Assembly (NCBI GenBank): GCA_000149265.1
Contig: CH003182.1
Span: 332,558-396,557 of the forward strand
Source: Ciona savignyi
Lineage: Eukaryota; Chordata; Ascidiacea; Phlebobranchia; Cionidae
Direction of reading: 5' to 3'
DNA length: 64,000 bases
Positions 55,433 to 64,000 of the stretch are shown one piece after another; position 1 is the first letter of the stretch; each line of letters begins with the position of its first letter. The notes beneath the pieces were generated by a model, which worked only from the letters and a program-made list of their open reading frames with translations, was not told the origin of the DNA and ran no database searches. The position numbers were made by a program, and so were the translations under genes.

Positions 55433-57517
55433 ATGAGTATAGATGAAGAATCAGACATAAAAAAAGAAATGTTTGTTATGGAAAAAACAGGAATGCATCG
55501 CTTTTATTGTGAGGTAATTTACCAAGATGGCAAAGGCAAAAACAGCATAGCCTTGTACTATTTTTGGAATAACTGACTGGTGAACTAATGGTAAACAAAT
55601 TCTTTGTTTACTGCAACCTTTTATTGGTTTAATATAATTAATATAAGGGATTAATTCACGGTCAAGTTTACCAAGTGATAATGGGTAAGAGTGTTAGTTA
55701 TCTGCTGGCCGGCGAACCGTTGTGGGATCAAAACCAGTCCATGGCCATATGGTTGTGTGCTTGGGCAAAGCATTTAGCCGACATTTACCTGAACCAGGTA
55801 AATTGGCTACGACAATAAAACTAAATAAATGTCTCTAGCTGATATAAAACACTGCTATTACATCCAGTTTATCAATGCGATGATTACCTAAAAAACGAAA
55901 AGAAGGGAAAGAGGGAATCTGTAAACTAAAATAAAGATTAGGGCATTACAGTGTTAGAGAAGGGTTACAATTGGTTTACATAGTTTTTATGAGAACGTTC
56001 CCCTCTTTCCCTTTTTTCTTCTTTTAGTGTTACCCATGATTACCTATGCAATAATACCCCTTATTTTTGCTTGGTAATCTGATTATTTTCTGTATGATGA
56101 ACTCTTCGATGTTTTCCCGTGCTTAAAGATAAACAGGACTATCTTCCTGTCCTAACCAAAGTGATATATTGTCATTAAGATAAAAACCAAAACAATATTT
56201 TTTTCTAAAAAATTAGCTTTTTGGGGAATAGCGCTTGAACGGCTGCTCTAAATTGATCAGATTTGGTAAAATGTTGGACCGTTAACCACTCTGTGCCAAC
56301 TAAAATAAAGAAAACATTTAATAAGGGCAATTCCCTTAAAAACGAAGATATGTTCCTGAATCATGATTGTGACAGACATGCCATATCAGACCCATTGGTG
56401 TTAAAGTTTTACAAAAAGATTAAAAACCACTAATTTAAAATTAGAAATAATTACATGTTAAATTCTTTCAACCCATTCCGTACTATATGTATAACCTATG
56501 TTTTTTGTTTTACAGATTTGTGAAGTTGCATGCTCAAGTCAGTTAACACTAAATGGACATTATGCTGGAAAAAAGCATCAACGGGTATTTATTTAATTGT
56601 TTTAATCATATTGCCGTAGAAATGATGTAAATTACCAGAGATATGAATCCAAAATTGCCATTTAAAATATGGTGGTAGGGCCAAAAATCAGAGCAAGTAA
56701 AGCGAATAATACTCGTGTGACATTGTACATGATTTGTTAATTTTTTTTCAGGTATTACGTAAAAATGTGGTAACGGGTAAGGGTAAGTTAAATTATCTTT
56801 TATCTATTTCCGTAACTTGTTTGCGCTTTTAAAAGAATTCTAGAATACTTATTTAATGTTATGTCATTTTTTGTGTTTCCATGTTATGCCAGTTGTCTTA
56901 TTTCCTTTTTAAATCAACTTAATAAAAGGTGTCATCCATAGCAGTGTGTAGATGTATTCCACAGATGCAACTTTTACACGTAGTGCTATATGATAATAAA
57001 CACATTAACAAAAGGCGGCCGCCACATTAAGCCTTAAAATGTGGGATAGTATGGCAACCTCATCTAACATTCTGCTGTCTACCATTTAAATTAATCTAAT
57101 TTTTGTGACATAATTTATACTTTTTAGGTTTATTTACTATCTGGAGATTTTTAGTTTTTATAGTTAGAAGGAGCTGTTAATTTATTTATTTGCTCTTGTA
57201 TTTCAGAAATTTCTAAACAGAGCCTTCTGCAAGAAAAAACTAATAAAAAAGATGAGTCTGTAGCACAAAAAAATTTTCTTGATATTGCCACAAACGGAGC
57301 CAGTAATTGGTAAAATATAAACCACTATTTTTAAGTACCGGTATTTATCTTAATGTTGCTTTACCATATCTCATCAGGTTTGGAATATATTGTTGAGTAT
57401 CGCAAAATGAATAGTAAAGTAGTTCCAAAGTATCAATGCGAGTTGTGTTGTATTCAATGTGATACCCTCACCATATACTCTCATGTATGCAGCAACAAAC
57501 ACCGCCTTAAATACCTG
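55433..57517 (+). CDS. U1/matrin-type C2H2 zinc-finger protein, 5' part (5 exons, continues into gap)
   Basis: Exons 55433-55513, 56516-56584, 56752-56782, 57207-57302, 57378-57517, all in phase, give 139 residues before the second assembly gap. The first finger has C26 and C29 (FYCEICEVAC), H42 and H48 (NGHYAGKKH), the C-x2-C-x12-H-x5-H spacing of U1/matrin-type fingers, which often bind double-stranded RNA or act in splicing. After a Lys/Gln-rich linker comes LEYIVEYRKM and a second similar finger (YQCELC, then HVCSNKH). The last donor (CTGGTAATA) shows that the gene continues. I do not recognise the orthologue. Intron 1 contains a MITE and a repeat fragment. Confidence 0.7.
55888..56030. 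mobile_element. Short MITE with GGGAAAGAGGG termini
   Basis: The left arm CTAAAAAACGAAAAGAAGGG and the inverse of the right arm CACTAAAAGAAGAAAAAAGG both run into GGGAAAGAGGG. The sequence TGATTACCTA occurs on both sides (55881 and 56037) and may be a target duplication. Lies in intron 1 of the zinc-finger gene. Confidence 0.6.
56155..56400. repeat. Fragment of the large palindromic repeat
   Basis: Contains TTAGCTTTTTGGGGAATAGC and CTGAATCATGATTGTGACAG, closely matching 54240-54440 and the left arm of 1-900. Confidence 0.7.
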
Positions 57518-57579
57518 GTAATAATTGCACCATAATTGTATGAACATGGTGATCATTAACTACAGAAAAAATATTTTTC

Positions 57580-57679
57580 NNNNNNNNNNNNNNNNNNNNN
57601 NNNNNNNNNNNNNNNNNNNNNNNNNNNNNNNNNNNNNNNNNNNNNNNNNNNNNNNNNNNNNNNNNNNNNNNNNNNNNNN
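57580..57679. other. Assembly gap (100 N) between two genes
   Basis: Placeholder gap. The plus-strand zinc-finger gene enters from the left and the minus-strand Ikaros-like gene from the right. Both lack their 3' ends, so the true gap is much larger than 100 bp or the contigs are wrongly joined. Confidence 0.95.
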
Positions 57680-60600
57680 TGTCGAGTCACCAACCTCCGC
57701 ATTTGCTGAGTCATTTAAATGTTGCTGCATCATGGTAGTCAGCAAAGTGGGCATGTACTGCAATGCGTTGGCTAGATTGGGGATGCCGGGACTTGACGCC
57801 TGTGGTTGCTCCGTCACCCGAGTGTATTTCTGCGGGATCGACGCCTTCCTCTTTCCGCTGCTAGTCGCTGTTGATGACGTCATGAGAGGGTTCATTGATT
57901 GCATCATCAGCGGAAGATTCGACGGCGTTAACGAGATTACAGAGTTGGACGATTGTGACGTAAGAGGGGACAATCGTTTGTCGGTCGAGAAATTTCCTTT
58001 TGCGGGTGATGACGTCATCTGGTGAGCTGTGGATTTGAAAGTTTGTTCAAATCTTGAAAAAAATCGTTTCAACGAAATTGAAATTTAACGAAATTTTTTG
58101 AAGCTTGGTTCTAATGTTGTTATGCTGTACAAATGTTTAAAGAAACGTCTCAATCATACACAACACACTGCAATAGCTCCGGTAACCCGACGATGGGCGC
58201 GAGGTAATCTGACGATTGCCTGTGTGTTAACTCCCTTGGTTTTCCCATTCACGCGAAATAAACATGAATAAACTAATTATATCCTTATAACACACTATAT
58301 TGCGGTAACTTCATCAAATATTACGTTTTACTACGGTAACACACTTCTAATGTCGGCAATTAAAGCAGTAGTTGATTTAGTAGAACTTGTCGCATAACAT
58401 TTTATGGGGGTTGTATACAGGGGTCATAGCCATCGGTGTTGTGATTATATAGGATTGAGGAGTCCAGTATGTTGCAAACTGCGCTTTACAACACACTTTT
58501 CTTTAGGGCTTTATATTGTTTGGTTTTAATTAATTTCCAAATTATTGCTTTTGCCTCAAGGTTTAGCGACCGTGTGCGCTATATTTCATTTGTATTATTT
58601 GAAGTGTTTTAACGACTGTTCGTTTTGCCGTTTTTTCCTGTTTCCGTGCCGTGTTTTGTATCATTTGCTGTTACTTGCTACCAGGGCAAAAACAAATAAA
58701 CTAAACTGTTGGGGAATCCCCTACAACCGCCCTACTTACCTTGTACAATGGGGGGTCGTTCTTGTAAGGGCATTGATATTCGTGTTCCTTGAGCGATTGA
58801 CGCGATTTGTAGCTTCTAGCGCAGTACACACATCTGTAGGGGCGGACATCTGGAGGGGGAGGGGGTACTTGGGTTAGATTGTGCTCAAATTTCAAATAAT
58901 TATGATTGTAACAAAAAATGTTCTTTGGTCACGATTTATTTCCCAGAGTAGGATTCTTATGACGATATGTTTTCCTATGCTTGGACTTAGAACAATTTTA
59001 ACGAAGATTTGTAACGACACTTTGTTTTCTAACAATCTTTAAACATTAAGGCGAATTTAGTAGATTGCCTTGAAACAAGATTTGGTAATATGATCTGGTC
59101 TTGCTATCTTCTTGCAGAGAATTTGGGGGAAACTTAGTGTGTTGAAACTTAGTGTGTTCCTGTGTTCTAAGTATTCCAATGACGTTGTTTTAAACATCCG
59201 GGGTAACCGCCCTATTGTTTACCTGTAACTTGCTTGTTGGAGTTGCGTTTTAAATTAGACGTGGACTATATTTTAGAGGAATTCACGTGTGTGTGTGTGT
59301 ACCTGAGTGAATTCTTTAATTCAATGCTAACAAACATATACATATATATATATAGGGGTATATGTAAGTGTAATATATATAAGTGTGTGTGCGTGTAGGT
59401 GTATATACATATATTTTTTAACAGTTTGCGACATGCGCTGGCGGAAGTGTCGTATATGGGCAGCCGAAAGACGAAATCAAGTAATTGTTGGGAAATTGCT
59501 TTGTTTAAGTGTGAAATATTTTGTCTTTTGTCCAACGTATCGAAGTTGACTAGTTTTGCGGATGAACGTGGTTAAATTCGTAGGAATAGTGGGAGCACGG
59601 CACCAGAGCGCGAATATCACTTCGTTGTTTTTGTTTTGTGATTTGAATCAACAGTTTTTGGAATCGTCTGTTTAGAATTTACCATTTGCTAATCAGACTG
59701 GTTTAATTAAATGTTATTAGTGTAATGAATATTTTAGATTACAGTTTATCTAATAATATTCTGCTACAAGGCAACCACTTAAATGTTTATGTTGAAATAT
59801 AAACAAATATTTCTCTATCATTGTAATAAATATTTTAAAAAAGGTTATAATTGTAATGAATATTTTAGCTTACAGTTTATCCGATAATATTTTGCTACAA
59901 AGCCACCAGTTAAATGTTTATGGTGAAATATAAACAATTATTTCTCACCAGAATGGATTCGCATGTGTCCGTTGAGCGCGTCTCTTCGTCTACATCTGTA
60001 CGAGCACACTGGACATTGGAAGGGTTTTTCCTCGGAGTGAATCTTGTAATGTCGTCTCAGGTTTCCCTTCTGTGTGAACGCAACTCCACACACCGTGCAC
60101 TTGAAGGGGCGCTCTCCTGGTGGAATGACTTCTCATTTTTTGTAACCGGAAATTACGACAATCAACAACATTTGTGTTTCGTTTATATCATGAAGACAAC
60201 ACTTTAAGACAGTGGTTCCCAAACCGTGGTACGCATGTACATTTAGGCAGTAAATAAAAATAAGAATAACTGAACAATGTTTCACTATGCATTTAAATTT
60301 TTTAAGTAAAACTAATGCACAAAAAAACTAATGCACAAAATGGGTCCTCATATAATTAAAACTAAATTGCTATGCTTCTGACACCAAGGCACAAATACTG
60401 CATTGGTTCGCAAACTGTAGTACGTGCGTACCACGGGTGAAGCGAACACTGTACAAAAGCCCGAAACGGTACGGAGAGGAAAATGTTTGGACATCACTAA
60501 TTTAAGATGTGCCTTTCGTTAAAATTCGACGCAAACCGTAAAACGAGATTAAAAAGATGATTTTTCAAGCCAACACTGTTCAAAAACCAATACTATTTAG

Positions 60601-62797
60601 CGATGAAAGCGGATACCACGAGGGAAAACTCATCGGTTTCGTCTCAAATCCCTTTAACTGACAACTCTTCAAAATAGTCCATTTAACCCGCTTACCGGTA
60701 TGTGACCTGATGTGAACTTGGTAGTGACTTTGCCCAGCGCAGATCAACCCACACTCTTCGCAAGCGATTAGATTCAAATTTCGTTGCGTCTGTATCCGCG
60801 AGTCAGTTAACGAAACTGCAACCACAAATAGGATCTTTACATAATATATTTACATAAACAAGTGATGTGGTAAATAAGCCTGCAGGGTAAGATATATTTT
60901 GTGTAAAGCGCTAAAGGTTTGGATGAGGTCAAATGTGTGTAACCACAGACCAAGGGATTTAAGTTAGAATGTCTAACCTGTAAACTTAATGTGGTTATAT
61001 TTTTACGAATGTCGGTTTTATGATACGATCTAAAACAGTTACTTGGGATATTTTAAATTAATTTAATTCTATTTAGATTCAAAAATAAAACACATTATAA
61101 TTAGTGAATGGTGTGTTTAGAGATAGAAACAACATAGAAAAAAAAGATAAAGAAACGCACAAATAGTTACTCTTTTTTAGGTATTTTGATTATATATATT
61201 TAAGTTAAAAAATAAAACAAAAAACATCTTGCTTAGTGTGTGGTGTGTTTAAAGATAGAAACGACTTAGAGAAAATTAGAAAAAAAATATAGAGAAACGC
61301 CTAGAAATCGTTCCTTAAAGTCTTTTTAATCATTTCAATCATATTTAAGTTAAAAAAAACAAAAAAAAAACATAGTGGTTAGTGTGTTGTGTGTTTAAAA
61401 ACAGAAACGACCTAGAAAAATAGAAAAAAAAGATATAGAGAAACGGCACAAATAGTTTCTAAATATTTTAATCATATTTAAGTTAAAAAAAAACAAAAAA
61501 CATAGTGGTTAGTGTGTGGTCTGTGCTGTGTTTAAATATATAGTTTAAAAGTATAAGAGACAACTTTTCGAAGTTTACCAGGCCAGTGAGGCGCTGAACA
61601 AAAGGAGATAAAGTTGGTTCTGAGGAAACGTTTGTTTTGAAACAAAACTATTGGAAAACGACGCAAATTTCCGCTTAAAATCGCGCCCATCGAACCAACA
61701 GTAACAAACCAATCGGGCTTATTATGACATCATGAACAGACCTTTTGTTCGTCGCAGGTTTTTAATAATTATTTATGAAGTCACAATTGGCAAGTGTGAC
61801 GACTTCCTATTGAAACGAAACATAAAATCTATGTTCGCTTACTACGCTTTAAATATCTTACCATCTCTCCGGGTTGATGATGTCATCAGGGATGACGTAG
61901 ACGTCGGACTTTCTTCTGGTCCTGATGACGACACAATACCGGAATCTTAACAACAAAGACATTGATTTGAAGGCGGAATTCGATCGCGAAATGTAGGCAA
62001 CAAAAAAGGAGGGGGGAAAGGAGGGAAACTGCTTACTAAAACTATGGAAACTAATTCTAACCTTGTCCTAACCATAGGTGGAGTTGTGGGGGCCGTGGTA
62101 GATGCTGTAGATTGTGAGGTTTCTTTGCAAAAATTGACATTTAAATTTGAAGCAAATTGGATTAAACCTTGTCATAATACAACAGTGGTTTGATACAGTT
62201 AAATATCTCAACCCCAGAAGTAACCCAAACTCTAACCCCATTTTGAAAACTAACTCTAATTCCCTAATCTTTATTTTAGTGAGCACTTTTCCCCATTTTC
62301 CCTCCTTTTACACGTGTCGGTCCCAACTCACCAGCTGACAACTGGGATGGACTGTTGCTGGGTTTGAACGAGGCTGCTGACGACTCTTCGTTTGGTTTCG
62401 GGGACGACGCTGAATCGGGAACCTCGTTTAGGACAATCGCCATTCCAGAATCTGGTCGAGATGGTGATGACGTAGTAGACTCGACGCTTTTATCCATGAC
62501 GTCATCAACTGTTAATTACATTTTGGAAGATATTAGGTATTCGTGTCGGCTGTACCAGACGCTACAGACAAACGGTTGTGTGTAATTAATTAAAAATAAT
62601 TTCGACGTTAAGATTCGCGCGCTTGGACTGCTTCATCCATATGAAACAATGCACGTTTTGTGACGTAACACAGCACCCACCGTTTTGCGTTGTGACATCA
62701 TTATGAGGCTTGTCCATCCATCTAGGCTTTGGTGACGATTGTGGGGACGATTGAGAGGGTGTAACTTCCATACTGGCAGCTGGCATCATTATAACTC
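57680..62797 (-). CDS. IKZF: Ikaros-family (IKZF-like) zinc-finger transcription factor, 3' end missing
   Basis: Exons on the minus strand: 62797-62681, 62508-62332, 61945-61862, 60815-60696, 60116-59949, 58849-58740, 58018 to the gap at 57680. Phases agree. The N-terminal ~125 residues are Ser/Pro-rich and unlike vertebrate Ikaros. Four fingers follow in Ikaros order: [79 protein letters not shown]. Fingers 2-3 and the linkers are nearly the vertebrate sequence, so binding to GGGAA cores is expected (family knowledge). The last visible exon encodes a low-complexity Ser/Met/Gln-rich region. The two C-terminal dimerisation fingers of Ikaros are not seen and may lie in the gap. The 62797 exon has in-frame ATGs but also a clean acceptor, so upstream coding is possible. 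Confidence 0.9.
58148..58275 (+). mobile_element. SINE copy, 3' half
   Basis: CAATCATACACAACACACTG through CCCTTGGTTTTCCCATTCAC and ATAAACATGAATAA. Lies in an Ikaros-like intron, antisense to the gene. Confidence 0.8.
59280..59420. repeat. TG/TA microsatellites
   Basis: GTGTGTGTGTGT at 59288, TATATATATA around 59345 and GTGTGTGTGCGTG around 59382, within an Ikaros-like intron. Confidence 0.85.
59722..59946. repeat. ~94-bp duplication next to Ikaros-like exon
   Basis: Units at about 59722-59815 and 59852-59945 share TGTAATGAATATTTTAG, ACAGTTTATC and GAAATATAAACAA. The second copy abuts the splice donor after fingers 2-3. Confidence 0.8.
60210..60451. mobile_element. hAT-like MITE in Ikaros intron
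   Basis: The left end CAGTGGTTCCCAAACC and GTGGTACGCATGTAC pair with the inverse of the right end, which starts CAGTGTTCGC and contains GTGGTACGCACGTAC. No matching 8-bp flanks were seen, so the limits are less certain than for the other hAT MITEs. Confidence 0.6.
61075..61540. repeat. Tandem array, ~140-bp units, ~3.5 copies
   Basis: Units begin near 61105, 61243, 61388 and 61525 with GTGTGTTTAAAGATAGAAAC or a variant, then a purine-rich AGAAAAAAAAGATATAGAGAAACG block and a TTTTAATCATATTTAAG block. Intronic in the Ikaros-like gene. Confidence 0.85.
62003..62309. mobile_element. MITE with AAAAGGAGGG termini in Ikaros intron
   Basis: The left arm AAAAAGGAGGGGGGAAAGGA and the inverse of the right arm AAAAGGAGGGAAAATGGGGA run on into CTNACTAAAA. 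The interior shares CTATGGAAACTAATTCTAACC with the MITE at 30921, so they belong to one group. Ends 22 bp from an Ikaros-like splice donor. Confidence 0.75.
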
Positions 62798-64000
62798 CTG
62801 AAATCGCATAACAACTCGACTTAACCTACCGGCACAAAATATTAACTTAATCTGTAAATCCTACATTTTTAAACAGTATATCGTTATTTGTTTATTATGA
62901 ACCAAATAAACTACTACAGACGCTGGTAACTATCCAATAATCCATTCTAGCAAGCAACCGACCCAACATACGGTCTTAACGCCGATACACGAGATACTAG
63001 ACAGCTACCAGCACACAAAACGCAAAAGGTTCCATTTTATGGCTTTCCACGAAAATTCATGATGTGCATGACTACACTGCGTCTGCATAACGCATCCCAT
63101 GCACAGTAATACAGACACAACACTGCGAGCCTCCAATTTGGCTGCCGGAAGGAAATAACGTTAATCCTGCGTTTTGTGGCATTTTTTTGTTGTCTGTTTT
63201 TATTAATTCTGGATAAGTCCTCTCGCATACTGGCAGTGTTTCCAGGTTACTATTGTTCTTAACAAATCAAATATAGACCTTTTAAAATGTGTACATTCTA
63301 AAGTAGTTACTATAAAACATAAATTTTAAACATTAGTGTAGGCAAATCCAAACATTATTACGCAACACTAATAATTAGAATTGGTATTATGCCATCATAA
63401 GTAAGCATTGTACAATTGCGTGTTGCGTCACAGTTGCGATTTAAATGTAAACATACCGCATTGCGATGCGTCAATTTACGAAACATTTATCAAAATTTGT
63501 ACAAAAGACAAATTTTGAAAACTGAATCATATTGCAGTATGTGTAACGCTGCTAAATGGACATGCTGATGTCAAAACGAGCAATTAACGACTATGCACAA
63601 TGTAAACACAGCGAAAGAAACAGTACAACTGCTGGTAATTGATCATTCCAATAACAATCTGTCTTACATGGTGCGCTACGTCGGAAGAGGAAGGCGGAAA
63701 CGGTTGTCTTAACGCTCTGGAACCGACGGACCAGTTTCGATGAATTTTGGAAAATAATACTGTTTATAACCTTTGCAACCGAAATGAAATGTGACTATGC
63801 CATTATGTACAAAACTGGTTTTACTTCACAAGCCGGTGTAAACAGTCTAATTTGTAATTGAGCAAACGGCTTATAAGATATCATGCTTAATTTGAGTATT
63901 AAAACTGCGGATAGTTGATCCAAATTGTCTTGGAAACATGTCTAAGCACCACGACCAGATCCAGTCATGCACACGTGCGAACAAAATGCATATAGTTGTC
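62798..64000. other. Upstream region of the Ikaros-like gene
   Basis: No recognised exon. Several TGACGTCA-like and TGCGTCA-like motifs occur here and in the adjoining exons. It should include the promoter or further 5' exons. Confidence 0.35.

Noticed and set aside
57690-58025. Plus-strand open frame next to the second gap
   Set aside because: Shadow of the Ser/Met-rich last visible Ikaros-like exon; part of its length is N.
58545-58877. 110-codon plus-strand open frame
   Set aside because: It is antisense to Ikaros finger 4, which has splice sites and clear family similarity.

Overview
The window looks like nuclear DNA of an invertebrate chordate, most likely an ascidian tunicate (inference). 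It is AT-rich, its genes are split into many short exons with GT-AG introns, and the proteins are deuterostome-like: an AKR7 reductase, a ZNF598-like protein, CEP85, RNF144 and an Ikaros-family factor. It is full of SINEs and small DNA transposons. Two 100-N scaffold gaps lie at 12359-12458 and 57580-57679. I built the gene models by hand from splice sites, exon phase and remembered family sequences; no database search was run.

Layout. 1-3480: a large inverted and tandem repeat whose ~340-bp units carry the palindrome GGGGAATTCCCC. 3770-4010: a G-rich minisatellite. 4285-10102 (-): complete seven-exon AKR7-type aldo-keto reductase. 13302-23326 (+): 21-exon gene joining a ZNF598/Hel2-type RING and zinc-finger block to two cold-shock-like domains. 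23327-31900: mobile DNA, including a Tigger/pogo-type MITE and a complete 3.47-kb hAT transposon with an uninterrupted 599-codon transposase ORF, terminal inverted repeats and a perfect 8-bp target duplication. 31945-35410 (+): CEP85/CEP85L homologue with an apparent one-base frameshift. 35411-42948: mostly non-coding, with an orphan SLC22-like exon and two SINEs. 42949-47706 (+): RNF144-type RBR ubiquitin ligase. 49145-50503 (-): intronless PSMD12. 50504-55432: SINEs, a hAT MITE with 8-bp duplication, a decayed Harbinger transposase and another copy of the large repeat. 55433-57517 (+): 5' part of a U1/matrin-type zinc-finger gene running into the second gap. 57680-62797 (-): Ikaros-family gene, zinc fingers 1-4 visible, 3' end lost in the same gap.

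The host genes are unrelated housekeeping or regulatory genes (aldehyde detoxification, ribosome quality control, centriole control, ubiquitin ligation, proteasome lid, transcription), so no operon-like system is proposed. The strongest points for follow-up are the ZNF598 plus cold-shock architecture, the intact-looking hAT element with its GATCGCGATC-rich ends and an odd catalytic-site residue, nested transposon insertions with readable target duplications, and the palindromic repeat family.
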